Shown here one piece after another: positions 44,708 through 53,819 of a stretch of DNA of 64,000 bases. Both the position numbers and the translations under genes were made by a program. The stretch's first letter is position 1. Each line of letters opens with the position of its first letter. The notes under the pieces are model-generated. The model was given only the letters and a program-made list of their open reading frames with translations. It had not been told where the DNA came from and did no database searches. The stretch comes from Cohaesibacter sp. ES.047 (GTDB lineage Bacteria; Pseudomonadota; Alphaproteobacteria; Rhizobiales; Cohaesibacteraceae): NCBI RefSeq assembly GCF_900215505.1, contig NZ_LT907844.1:2762501-2826500 (forward strand), read 5' to 3'.

Positions 44708-46237
44708 ATGAAGAGATTACCAATGCGCAAGATCCGGGAAGCCCTTCGGCTTCGGGCAGAAGGCTTGTCAGGACGCCGAGTGGCGCAAAGCCTTTCGATA
44801 GGACGAGCAACGATATCGGACTATTTCCGTCGCGCGGATTTGGCTGGTTTGGCATGGCCTCTGCCGGTTGATTTGTCTGACAGTGATCTGGAACTTCTTC
44901 TTTACCCATCCCAACCTGGGGCGTCCTCTCGCGCGGTACCGCAGCCAGACTGGGCTCATATGCATGCCGAGCTGCGCCGCAAAGGTGTGACGCTGGCTCT
45001 GTTGTGGCAGGAATATCGCGAGGTTCATCCTGACGGCTATGGTTACAGCCAATATTGTGCCCGCTATTCAGCGTGGGAAGGCAAGCTTTCGCCGGTAATG
45101 CGCCAGCGTCACCCCGCTGGTGAACGGTTGTTTGTCGATTATGCGGGCCAGACCGTGGATGTGATCTGTCCTCAGACCGGTGAAGTGCGCACAGCTCAGA
45201 TCTTTGTGGCCACGCTTGGGGCGTCGAACTACACCTATGTGGAGGCCAGTTGGACCCAGAGCCTGCCGGATTGGATATCGAGCCATGTGCGGGCCTTCGA
45301 TTTCTTCGGCGGTGTGCCTGCGATGATTGTCTCAGATAATCTGAAGTCAGCGGTAATCAAGGCCTGTTTCCATGACCCGGCGATCAACCGCACCTATGGG
45401 GATATGGCTGCACATTACGATACCGCCGTTGTGCCCGCTCGTCCGCATAAACCCAAGGACAAAGCCAAGGTCGAGACGGCGGTTCAATTGGCCGAGCGCT
45501 GGGTATTGGCTCGACTTCGCAACCAGACCTTCTTTGGCCTGGACGAGCTGAACGCAGCAATTCGCCCTCTACAAGATCAGCTCAATGCCAAGGTCACCCG
45601 GCATCTGGGTACCAGCCGCCGGGCCTTGTTTGAGAGCCTGGACAAACCAGCCATGAAGCCAGTGCCCCGGGAGCCATACGTCTATGCCGAATGGAAGCAG
45701 TGTCGTGCTGGGATTGACTATCACATCGATGTGGACCGGCACTATTACTCGGTACCCTACCAGCTGATCAAACAAAGGCTATGGGTGCGGGTCGCCGCGC
45801 GGACCATCGAAGTCTTCCATAAAGGTCAGAGGGTTGCGTCTCACGTCCGCATCTCTGGTAACCGCCAACATTCCACCCAGAAAGAACATATGCCGTCCAA
45901 TCATCGCCATCGTGCCGACTGGACGCCGGAAAGCATCCGAAGGCAAGCCGTCCGCATCGGCCCCAATGTCGATACCTATGTTGAGGTCGTCATGCGCCGA
46001 CGCAAACACCCAGAACAAGCCTATCGCAGTTGCATGGGCGTGCTCAAGCTTGCCCGATCTTTTGGCAATGCTCGCCTCGATGCTGCCTGTGAACGCGCGC
46101 TCGAGATCAACAGCTACACCTACCAATCCCTGCATTCCATTCTCAAGAATGGTCTGGATCGACAACGCCGAGAAACGCCCACGGACGGCCCCGCGATCAC
46201 CCACCCCAATATCCGTGGTGCAGATTACTTCCATTGA
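44708..46237 (+). CDS. istA: IS21 transposase IstA
   Basis: 509 residues: the HTH LRAEGLSGRRVAQSLSIGRATISDYF; DDE core GERLFVDYAGQTVDVI, VPAMIVSDNLKSAVIKA and PKDKAKVETAVQLAERWV; and the C-terminal Mu-like domain KQRLWVRVAARTIEVFHKG. The protein is complete. It is not close to the istA of IS21 element I in this window. istB follows and its start is coupled. Confidence 0.92.
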   Translation: MKRLPMRKIREALRLRAEGLSGRRVAQSLSIGRATISDYFRRADLAGLAWPLPVDLSDSDLELLLYPSQPGASSRAVPQPDWAHMHAELRRKGVTLALLWQEYREVHPDGYGYSQYCARYSAWEGKLSPVMRQRHPAGERLFVDYAGQTVDVICPQTGEVRTAQIFVATLGASNYTYVEASWTQSLPDWISSHVRAFDFFGGVPAMIVSDNLKSAVIKACFHDPAINRTYGDMAAHYDTAVVPARPHKPKDKAKVETAVQLAERWVLARLRNQTFFGLDELNAAIRPLQDQLNAKVTRHLGTSRRALFESLDKPAMKPVPREPYVYAEWKQCRAGIDYHIDVDRHYYSVPYQLIKQRLWVRVAARTIEVFHKGQRVASHVRISGNRQHSTQKEHMPSNHRHRADWTPESIRRQAVRIGPNVDTYVEVVMRRRKHPEQAYRSCMGVLKLARSFGNARLDAACERALEINSYTYQSLHSILKNGLDRQRRETPTDGPAITHPNIRGADYFH

Positions 46238-46248
46238 AAGGACAGGAT

Positions 46249-47007
46249 ATGCTGACACATCCAACCCTGGAGCAGCTCAATAGCCTCAAGCTCGACGGCA
46301 TGGCAGAGGCCTTCACCGAGCTGGCCAGCCAAGACGGAACGGCTGATCTGACCCACGCCGAATGGCTGGGGCTACTCATCGACAGAGAAGCTGCCAGCCG
46401 CGAGACCAAGCGGTTCGAGAGCCGAATGCGAACCGCACGTCTGCGCCATGTCGGAGCCGCCCCAGAAGATGTCGACTACAAAACCAGACGTGGGCTGGAC
46501 AAGGCGCTGTTCCAGCAACTGCTGACAGGTAAATGGATACGGGACAAACGGAACTTGATGATCACCGGCTCATGTGGCGTCGGTAAAACCTGGTTAGCCT
46601 GTGCGCTCGCCCAGGCCGCTTGTCGAAGTGGTGTCACCGTGCTTTACAAACGTGTGCCGCGTCTGTTTAGCGAATTGGAGATGGCCCATGCAGACGGGCG
46701 CTTCCCGCGCCTCTTTCGAAGCCTTACCAAAACCCAACTCCTGATCCTCGATGACTGGGGACCCGACCGTCTGAATGCAAACCAGAGACGGGACCTCATG
46801 GAAATCGTCGAAGAACGATATGGTGCAGGGTCAATCCTGATCACCAGCCAATTGCCGCTGAAAACCTGGCACGAGGTTATCGGCGAACCTACCTTCGCCG
46901 ACGCTATCCTCGATCGGCTCGTGCACAACGCATATCGCCTCGAACTCGAAGGCCAGTCCTTCCGAAAAACCCATGTCAAAACGGGTGACGAAAACAACAA
47001 AAGCTGA
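46249..47007 (+). CDS. istB: IS21 helper ATPase IstB
   Basis: 252 residues from the ATG at 46,249 (AGGACAGGAT upstream). AAA+ motifs are MITGSCGVGKTWLACAL (Walker A) and TQLLILDDWGPDRLN (Walker B), then SILITSQLPLKTWHE. The N-terminal adapter LEQLNSLKLDGMAEAFTEL is typical. It selects target DNA and activates IstA. Confidence 0.92.
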   Translation: MLTHPTLEQLNSLKLDGMAEAFTELASQDGTADLTHAEWLGLLIDREAASRETKRFESRMRTARLRHVGAAPEDVDYKTRRGLDKALFQQLLTGKWIRDKRNLMITGSCGVGKTWLACALAQAACRSGVTVLYKRVPRLFSELEMAHADGRFPRLFRSLTKTQLLILDDWGPDRLNANQRRDLMEIVEERYGAGSILITSQLPLKTWHEVIGEPTFADAILDRLVHNAYRLELEGQSFRKTHVKTGDENNKS

Positions 47008-47114
47008 TACCTAAATCTTCAGGCCTCAAGACGGCACGCCAAAGGTGGCCGGATACTCCGGATTAGGTGGCCGGATGTTATCGGAATGGCCGGCCGAATG
47101 CTCCGGAATGCGCA

Positions 47115-48809
47115 AACAAATGCGCTGTAGTTTATAATTGCGATCTTCTGCGCATCCCTGCAGATCCAGAAGCGTTCGTAAAACGCTGGCAACTATTCTT
47201 GAAGAACAAGAATTTTCCTGCCCCATTCCCTCGGTTCGGTAGCTTTAAAGACTGGTATGACCAAACAAAAAGTCTGATCGATCACGTTTCGGGCGAACGA
47301 AAAAGACGAGATCAGTTGAGAGCGTGCCAAGATGATTGGACAGATCTGGAAAAGATCATTTCAGACCTTATCCAAGAAAAGAGGAAGGGGTGCGGCCTGC
47401 ACCAATTCGATCTTGTGGCTGTCATGGTTCTTCGAAATTTTGCGCGACAGAACGAGCGACAACCATTCCAGCTGACTTCTGGGTTGGTTGCCATATGGAT
47501 GCAACAAGCAACTTCTGGTCAAAAGTCTTCCATACGGACGGCGGTTTCCGTCTTGAATAAACTTCATGATCTTGATTTCGATTGTCCGGCTGGTTTGCTG
47601 CCTCACAAAATCGATCAAATTCCGGTCATCACCCGTCGTCGTGTAACTCCTGCGCTCCCGCCAAAATGTGAACAGGCAATCGCAGATTTGCAATCTGACA
47701 TGAGATTGGGCGTACTTTATGACGACGATTTGCTCGATGATGACGACCTGTCGGATGATGATGAGATGCGCAAAGACCCATGCGCTGAAAGCTCCATCAA
47801 AAGTGTACGTGACACCGTGGGCTGGTTTTTCAGCTGTATGGTCGAGCTCGACTTCCTCGACCTGAACGCGGATCCGGATCCATCTACATTTGCCACCATA
47901 GGGTGCATAACCGCCGCTTTTGAATCTGAGGTGGCCGGAGAGTTTTACTGGACCCCTCTGAAGAAGCGGACAGTGCGCAAGAATTTAGAAGGTACCTTTC
48001 GTTTTCTTCGTCGCTTCAATCCAAAATTGAAATCTAAGCAACGGAAGTTTTTTAAGCAAAAATACTTTGCCAAATGGCAGCCAATGACAGAAGAAAACGA
48101 AGAATTCTGCAGATCTTTGATGAAGTCCAGCCAAGACAAGGCCAAATTTCTTAATTTGGGGGCGATCTTCTACGACAAGGCTGCGTCGATGATTGCCAAC
48201 TACTCAAACCTTTCGTTCAACGAAAAGACACAAGCTCAACATTGGGCTCTCTCGGCCGCAGCTGCCGCAATCCTCACATTCCTTCCTTTGCGTGCGACGA
48301 ATTTGACGCAATTGACGATTGAAGGCGAGGAGGCAAATGTTTTCCTTCCTTACAAATCCAAGGATGTGCAGATTGTCATCCCCAAGGAAATGGTAAAAAA
48401 CAATCGAAAGATTGTTACAAGAATTTCCAGACGAGGAAAGACAGACCCAAGGACAATCCTTCTTTGGTGGCTTTCAGAAGCGCGGCCATTGATTATGGCG
48501 GGCTTATCAAAGCCTGATGATACTTTGCTTCTTGGAGGAGCTAGGTATCAAAACTTGTACAGATCTTGGCGTTTCGCCACCGCTTCTGTCGATCTGTTCA
48601 TGAATTTGCATCAAGTGCGACACGCAATCGCTTCGATCCTCAAAAACCAACCGAACTCCGATATTGAGGTGATTGCCGCCTTGTTGGCAGACGAGCCTGC
48701 AACTGTCGATAAAACCTATGCTTTCATCGATATCGAAGACAAGACACAACAAGGCCTTAACGGACTTTCTGATGTCAATCGCGCACTTCAGAAAGGACTT
48801 AGAAGATGA
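47115..48809 (+). pseudogene. Tyrosine recombinase (phage integrase fold), main part after IS21
   Basis: 562 residues of the original about 595. The catalytic domain has LRATNLTQLTIEG (first arginine region), LHQVRHAIASILKN (H-x-x-R-H) and VDKTYAFIDIE (tyrosine). The N-terminal half is unusual, with an acidic DDDLLDDDDLSDDDE tract at about residue 250. An ORF starting at 47,067 inside IS21 could express it with an altered N-terminus. It overlaps the next recombinase gene at ATGA. Confidence 0.75.
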
Positions 48810-50440
48810 GATTCGAATTATCCGAAGCAGAACTTCCTCTCAGCATGCGACAATTCCTCCGCGATATTGACAATGGTCAAGCCTATTTCTCTTCAGCTTT
48901 GCAGAAGAACCGTTTTGGTATTTCTTCAACACTCCGGTGTTTGGTGGAGACTGCAACAAAGACTGGACTCGTTGCAGAACTCAATTCTGCGACCGCTTCC
49001 GCAATGATCAATCGTTTGAAGAAGGCGGGTTGGTCAAAGGATTCACTTATCGTCCAAAAATCACTGCTTCGTCGCTACGCTTATGAAACTGGTGAAGGGA
49101 TTGAATGGGCGCTCGAAAGTGCCACGTCAGACCGACGACCAATCGATCTTGTTACACGAGGCTCACATTGGACGCCGTATGCGGTGTTGGTGCCAGATAT
49201 GATTTCGGTGGGAGTCACGGATCGCGTTATCCGTCTCTTGGATCGTTGGCTTCGTCACTGTGCCAAAGTCAACCAACTGACACTGGATCATGCTCTTCAG
49301 TTTCCAGAGGGAATTTCTGCCTTTTCTGATCTGGCGGAGGTGCTGACGGCAATTGATCCGGGTAGTCCAGACACCGAAATTATTCAACAGGCAAGAACCA
49401 TCAAACGCAGTAAGGCAAAAGACCTGCCGAAAGCGCCGCCATATGGGGATCTGCCTGAGCCGTTCTTGTCGGAGATCAAACACATCTGCTCATCTGGGGC
49501 TCAATCTGATGATAGGATCACGTTGATGGCAACTGCCATTCGGAGACTCTTGACCTCCGCGAAGGCAAGAGACTTGGAGCCCGTTCTTACGATGGACACT
49601 GCCAAGGCTTTTGCACGTGACCTTCACAGTGATCCAATCGCTCGAATTTCAGAGGCGACATATTGCGATAGCCTTGGGGCGTTTGCCAAGCAGGCAGGAT
49701 ATCCAGACACAATTGTTGATGCGCTGCACAAGAGGCGAAATGCTCGAAAATTTGCGAGCAGGAATGATGTACGGCGAAAAGAGATCAAGTTGGCCAAGAA
49801 TCCGATTGATCTGGTTTTCTTGGCAAAGACTGCCAATGAGATTCTGATGAAAGCGCCGTTTGAAGAAAATTTACGAAATCGAAGACGAGACTTCACTCTT
49901 GCTGGAGCAATTGCTTTGCTGTGCAAATTGCCTATTCGAGCAAAGGACTTGAGGGAAGGCCGGATTGGAAAGGAATTTTGCCGAGATAGTGAAGGATGGC
50001 TTGTTGATCTTGCGACTTCCAAGACTGGCACAGCGATCAAGGGTCGGCTTCCTGATTGCCTGACGCCATATCTAGATGCCGTGCTTCTTATGGACTGTAG
50101 GCCCGAATTTCTTTGGAGTAAATATGATGAGCGATGCAATTCCCCTCTCTTTGCCAATCCTGCACGCCGGTTCCGGAGTTACAGCGCAGAATGGTTGCGT
50201 AGGAATATGACGGAGCACACGTGTCACAGCGCCCATATCGTTCGGACGCTCATCTATGACTATTGCGCAATGGATAATGACCTTGATCGTAGTGTGGCAA
50301 GAGCATTGGTCGGCCATGCGAGCGCAACGAGCGCCGAGTTTTATGAAGTGAATGCTGATCGCTATCGAGTGGAGCAAGCTCAAGGGCTATTGAGAGCTAT
50401 TGAAAAGACCGTCGGTGATCAAGATGCCGAGTATGCATAG
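48806..50440 (+). CDS. Second large tyrosine recombinase-like protein
   Basis: 544 residues. In the C-terminal domain LCKLPIRAKDLREGRIG supplies the first arginine region, HSAHIVRTLIYDYCA the H-x-x-R, LVGHASATSAEFYEV the H and tyrosine. The N-terminal 350 residues are helical, with a SAM-like or arm-binding role expected. It is coupled to the upstream recombinase (ATGA) and followed by a strong terminator. The pair and the HTH gene form a self-contained site-specific recombination module. Confidence 0.75.
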   Translation: MRFELSEAELPLSMRQFLRDIDNGQAYFSSALQKNRFGISSTLRCLVETATKTGLVAELNSATASAMINRLKKAGWSKDSLIVQKSLLRRYAYETGEGIEWALESATSDRRPIDLVTRGSHWTPYAVLVPDMISVGVTDRVIRLLDRWLRHCAKVNQLTLDHALQFPEGISAFSDLAEVLTAIDPGSPDTEIIQQARTIKRSKAKDLPKAPPYGDLPEPFLSEIKHICSSGAQSDDRITLMATAIRRLLTSAKARDLEPVLTMDTAKAFARDLHSDPIARISEATYCDSLGAFAKQAGYPDTIVDALHKRRNARKFASRNDVRRKEIKLAKNPIDLVFLAKTANEILMKAPFEENLRNRRRDFTLAGAIALLCKLPIRAKDLREGRIGKEFCRDSEGWLVDLATSKTGTAIKGRLPDCLTPYLDAVLLMDCRPEFLWSKYDERCNSPLFANPARRFRSYSAEWLRRNMTEHTCHSAHIVRTLIYDYCAMDNDLDRSVARALVGHASATSAEFYEVNADRYRVEQAQGLLRAIEKTVGDQDAEYA

Positions 50441-50559
50441 AAACTCAAGACATAGCAGCTCTAGGGATGCTGTGCTGAATTTATGCAAAGGAATCATAGA
50501 TATGGTTTGTATGTTGATGTGATGTGACCACTTGAATTCATTCAACTCTTGATACTCCG

Positions 50560-50608
50560 AAACAGATTGAGCGCGGCACTCCTATGCGATGCCGCGCTCA
50601 ATCTGTTT
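50560..50608 (+). terminator. Strong terminator after the recombinase pair
   Basis: A perfect 19-bp stem (AAACAGATTGAGCGCGGCA with its reverse complement) with an 11-base loop ends in TTTT. It closes the recombinase operon. Confidence 0.88.
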
Positions 50609-50670
50609 TGCTGTTGATCAGAAAAAGAAAGGGCGTTCGTGTCTGGAAATTAATCTGAACGGAGGCGCAA

Positions 50671-50684
50671 ATGCCCATTGAAAC
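50671..50684 (+). pseudogene. First codons of a gene split by IS256
   Basis: GGAGGCGCAA and ATG at 50,671 start MPIET; the frame continues at 52,010 with NIQSQSPANWLNDL. The last 8 bases, ATTGAAAC, are the IS256 target duplication. Confidence 0.75.
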
Positions 50685-52001
50685 GGGACTATGCAGAATT
50701 TTGTGCCCTGGCGCTTTGATTACGCCATTTGGAAACGATCTTCGAACATTATTGCGAACTGGCTTTTCACTGAGTGCCATTCGCGCACGGAGCGTTTCCA
50801 TTCCACAGAAGTAGCATTCAGGGCGAGATAAATCAATTTCGCAGCTGCCTCGTCACTGGGGAAATGCCCGCGGGAGCGAACGGCCCGGCGGATTTTCGAG
50901 TTCAGTGCTTCAATGGCGTTCGTGGTGTAGATCAGCCTGCGCACTTGGGGCGGATAGTCAAGGAACGGGATCACCTCGTTCCAAGTCCGGCGCCAACTCG
51001 GCGCGATTGCCGGGTATTTGGCGGCAAGGTCGCTGTTTTCGAACTCCGCCAGCGCAGTCTCCGCGGCTGCTGCGTCCACAGCGGTGTAGACAGCCTTAAG
51101 AGCCGCTGCGACGGCCTTGCGATCCTTGTAGCTGGCAAAGCTCATGGAATGGCGCAGCAGATGCACGATACAGGTCTGGACCTGGGTCTGAGGAAAGGCT
51201 GCCTCGATGGCCTGGGGGAAGCCCTTCAGACCGTCCACGACGGCGATGAGAATGTCCTGAACGCCACGGTTGCGCAGATCGCTGAGAACTTTAGCCCAGA
51301 ACTTGGCACCCTCATTGGCCTGGAACCAAAGCCCCAGAACGTCGCGGGTGCCGTCCGGGAGAACAGCCAGGGCCACAAAAACCGCCTTGTTCAGAACCAC
51401 GCCGTCGGTGCGGATCTTGACCCGGATCGCGTCCATGAACACAATCGGATAACACGGTTCCAGCGGGCGGTTCTGCCAGGCGGTCACTTCCTCCATCACG
51501 GCATCGGTGATCGCCGAAATCAGGCTCGGGGACGCCTCTATACCATAGATATCCTCGATATGCCCCTGGATCTCGCGGGTCGTCATCCCGCGCGCGTACA
51601 TGCTGATGATCTTGGTGTCGAACTCGGGAAAGCGGCGCTGATACTTGGCGATCAGCAGAGGATCAAAGCTGCCGTTGCGGTCACGGGGAATGTCGAGAAT
51701 GACCTTCCCGCTGTCGGTGGTCACCGTCTTCTGGCTGCGGCCATTGCGACGATTTGGCGCCTGGTTCGCGCCTTCAGGCGGCGCATCGGCGCGTTCTTCG
51801 GTCAGATGCTCGTCCAGTTCGGCGCTCAGGGCTCGTTCGGCCAGCGCCTTGGTCAGTTCTTGCAGAATCCCGTCCTCTCCGAACAGATCGCCCGCTTTGC
51901 GGCCTTCCATCAGATGATCCAAAAGGGCTTTGTCGATGCTCATACGTGGGTCTCCTCATATTAGAGTTACCACGCCAGGGCACAAAATTCTCCATAGTCC
52001 C
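50685..52001 (-). mobile_element. IS256-family element with 8-bp target duplication
   Basis: Terminal repeats GGGACTATGCAGAATTTTG and, on the other side, GGGACTATGGAGAATTTTG in reverse complement. The target duplication ATTGAAAC is perfect (50,677-50,684 and 52,002-52,009), indicating a recent insertion. Confidence 0.92.
50720..51943 (-). CDS. IS256 family transposase
   Basis: 407 residues with the mutator-type signature: YPIVFMDAIRVKIR (first D), DILIAVVDGLKGFPQAI (second D), QTCIVHLLRHSM, and YTTNAIEALNSKIRRAVRSRG (with E). It is complete and likely active. Confidence 0.94.
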   Translation of the reverse strand: MSIDKALLDHLMEGRKAGDLFGEDGILQELTKALAERALSAELDEHLTEERADAPPEGANQAPNRRNGRSQKTVTTDSGKVILDIPRDRNGSFDPLLIAKYQRRFPEFDTKIISMYARGMTTREIQGHIEDIYGIEASPSLISAITDAVMEEVTAWQNRPLEPCYPIVFMDAIRVKIRTDGVVLNKAVFVALAVLPDGTRDVLGLWFQANEGAKFWAKVLSDLRNRGVQDILIAVVDGLKGFPQAIEAAFPQTQVQTCIVHLLRHSMSFASYKDRKAVAAALKAVYTAVDAAAAETALAEFENSDLAAKYPAIAPSWRRTWNEVIPFLDYPPQVRRLIYTTNAIEALNSKIRRAVRSRGHFPSDEAAAKLIYLALNATSVEWKRSVREWHSVKSQFAIMFEDRFQMA

Positions 52002-52009
52002 ATTGAAAC

Positions 52010-52487
52010 AAACATTCAATCTCAATCCCCCGCCAACTGGCTGAACGACCTTAAGCGGGGCGATGTTGTCCAGTTTGCTGCTGTCTCGTCAACCAGATCA
52101 GAGCAGTTCAATGCATTTGTCATAATCGACATTTATTCCACCGAGTCCCAAACACTGCTGCTGATGGGGCACGGCAGAGATATCGACGCTGCATCAAAGA
52201 AACCGTTGGAAATTCCCGTCATCGAAGCGGAGAAACTGCGGATGGCCGGACTCAAAAAGCCACTGTCCTTTTCACTCAATTACACCCGTACAGTTTCAAT
52301 CCCTCATGATGAAACGGGCTTTACTACGATTGCCTCCCCTGTGATCGGTCGATTGGCTGACATCGATCTGCTTCGCATGCAATTCATCCGCAAACCCGAT
52401 CGCATCCGGGAAGATCGCCTTCATCTTCTTGATGCCCTTCAATACTGGACGCATCGGGAAACGGAAAGATCTGGGTGGGGTGCTTGA
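52010..52487 (+). pseudogene. Main part of the IS256-interrupted gene (MazF/PemK-like N-terminus)
   Basis: Rejoined to the five codons at 50,671, the protein has about 164 residues: NWLNDLKRGDVVQFAAVSST, FVIIDIYSTESQTLLLMG, then a C-terminal helical part. The KRGDVV start is shared with the PemK-like gene 700 bp downstream, so both may belong to the same beta-barrel class. An in-frame start inside IS256 at 51,930 is unlikely to matter. Confidence 0.6.
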
Positions 52488-52576
52488 GAGCTTCTGATGG
52501 TCTCGAGCAGCAATTGGGAGAATGGGGGCCAACCCCATTCTCTCCTGATGTCAGTCCGAACTCACGTAAGGAAGCC

Positions 52577-52711
52577 ATGAAGGCAAAAGGAAAAATTCTG
52601 AAAGGGATCGAGATCACCCGCGGCAGCCTTAGTGACGCCGCGCATGATCCGATCCTCTTGGGAAAGGGCAAAGAAAGGCGTCAGAGACTATCCAAACAAC
52701 GAATGGAGTAA
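52577..52711 (+). CDS. Small basic protein ahead of the PemK-like gene
   Basis: 44 residues, KAKGKILKGIEITRGSLSDA then KGKERRQRLSKQRME. TAAGGAAGCC precedes the ATG, and only 3 bp separate it from the PemK-like gene. Size and position suggest an antitoxin, but no family is recognised. Confidence 0.5.
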   Translation: MKAKGKILKGIEITRGSLSDAAHDPILLGKGKERRQRLSKQRME

Positions 52712-52714
52712 CTG

Positions 52715-53206
52715 ATGCTCATCAAGGTCAAGCCCGATCAACGATCAAACAAGCCAATCTGGCAAGACAACCTGAGTTGGGGCGACGTTGTCATGTTTCG
52801 ATTTCCGTCAGATGAAGGCGGTCAAACGCGACCGTCCAAGGCCCGTCCCTGCGTGGTGCATGATGTCCGGGATATTGCGGGCGTTAGACTGGTCACCCTC
52901 GTATGCGGCTCTAAGACAACAAGCCAATCAGAGGGTGGTTATGGGACGCTCGTCGTGCATCCGATTGCCATTGCTGCGGCAGGCCTAAAAGGTGCAACAC
53001 GATTTAACAGTGGCAAAAGGATTACGGTCTCTGTCGACCATGGCTGGTTTGTATGCGGGGCGGCCAAGACACCTGTCCTCGGGAGTTTGACTGGTAAAAC
53101 AAGACACCGGTTCAATTCTGTTCGGGCGCGCGTTGATGCCCTGATTGATTTGGCTGTCAGCCGTCGAGCTCAAGAAACGAGGCAGCAGTCTTCTCCTCTG
53201 TATTGA
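52715..53206 (+). CDS. PemK/MazF-like toxin-type protein
   Basis: 163 residues. NLSWGDVVMFRFPSDEGGQ, RPSKARPCVVHDVRDI, VRLVTLVCGSKTTSQ and LTGKTRHRFNSVRARV follow the PemK/MazF beta-barrel pattern (GDVV, RPxxV). MazF-type toxins cut mRNA. It probably pairs with the small basic protein just upstream. Confidence 0.6.
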   Translation: MLIKVKPDQRSNKPIWQDNLSWGDVVMFRFPSDEGGQTRPSKARPCVVHDVRDIAGVRLVTLVCGSKTTSQSEGGYGTLVVHPIAIAAAGLKGATRFNSGKRITVSVDHGWFVCGAAKTPVLGSLTGKTRHRFNSVRARVDALIDLAVSRRAQETRQQSSPLY

Positions 53207-53339
53207 TCATGCCATCGATTTCGCCCGGACTGGCCAGCGTCTGACCGGGCAGAAATCATGAGAATTGGCAAAACCATGTTTTCTGCCTTCGAGAATTTCA
53301 GCTTTTTTCAGTCAGAAATTCGACTTCATCAAAGAACAT

Positions 53340-53400
53340 CGAACCGCAGCGGTTCGCAAAATTCCCGCATGAAAATAATTTTCCCATTAATTTCATGCGG
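53340..53400. promoter_or_regulatory. Two palindromes upstream of the excisionase-integrase genes
   Basis: CGAACCGC-A-GCGGTTCG (53,340-53,356) and CCGCATGAAA...TTTCATGCGG (53,365-53,400, 16-base gap) are both perfect in their arms. They lie about 90-150 bp before the excisionase-like gene and may bind it. The rest of 53,207-53,486 holds no gene. Confidence 0.55.
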
Positions 53401-53486
53401 TTACCTCAGTTTTGTAAAATTTTCATTTTTGATCCGGATTTTCTCGAACTCAGCTGAATTCCAGATGCTTTGAAAAATTGAATGGG

Positions 53487-53819
53487 ATGGTGTCCGTGGA
53501 AATGGCTGAGGAAATTCAAACGCTCCCAAATTATATCACGCTGGCAACCGCCGCAAAGTTGCTGGGCCGCAAAACCCAAACACTTCGCAATGAGCGGGAT
53601 AAGGGCAATCTGGTTTGCTACCGGATGGGAGGCGTGGACTACACCACCTATCAGAACATAAAGGACATGTTTGAACTATGCCGCGTAGAGCCAAACCCCC
53701 GCGCCTCTTTCTCCGGGAGAGACAAGGTCGTTCGCCGGTCTATGTCATCCTCGACCGGGGCAACGAGACAAGCACGGGCTACGGCCCTGAATGCAGCGAA
53801 GAAGCTGAAAAGTTCTTGA
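53487..53819 (+). CDS. Excisionase-like helix-turn-helix protein overlapping the integrase gene
   Basis: 110 residues from ATG 53,487 (53,502 or an upstream TTG are possible). YITLATAAKLLGRKTQTLRNERDKGNL and CYRMGGVDYTTYQNIKDM form the excisionase/MerR-like winged helix. The basic C-terminal tail (GRDKVVRRSM..) is read in a second frame over the first 142 bp of the integrase gene. It probably controls excision of the island. Confidence 0.7.
   Translation: MVSVEMAEEIQTLPNYITLATAAKLLGRKTQTLRNERDKGNLVCYRMGGVDYTTYQNIKDMFELCRVEPNPRASFSGRDKVVRRSMSSSTGATRQARATALNAAKKLKSS

Larger units (their letters stand above)
44531..47114 (+). mobile_element. IS21-family element II, intact, with AACAAA target duplication
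   Basis: The ends TGCGCATTCCGG are in inverted orientation, with several internal GATTCCG/GGCCGG-type repeats near both termini, typical of IS21. Target duplications lie at 44,525-44,530 and 47,115-47,120. istA and istB are both complete, so this copy is probably mobile. Confidence 0.9.

Noticed and set aside
43789-50440. Recombinase-in-trio element
   Set aside because: Only two tyrosine recombinases are present and both are much larger than those of such elements; the third gene is an HTH protein.
50774-51964. 396-codon plus-strand frame opposite the IS256 transposase
   Set aside because: Antisense shadow of a complete transposase gene.
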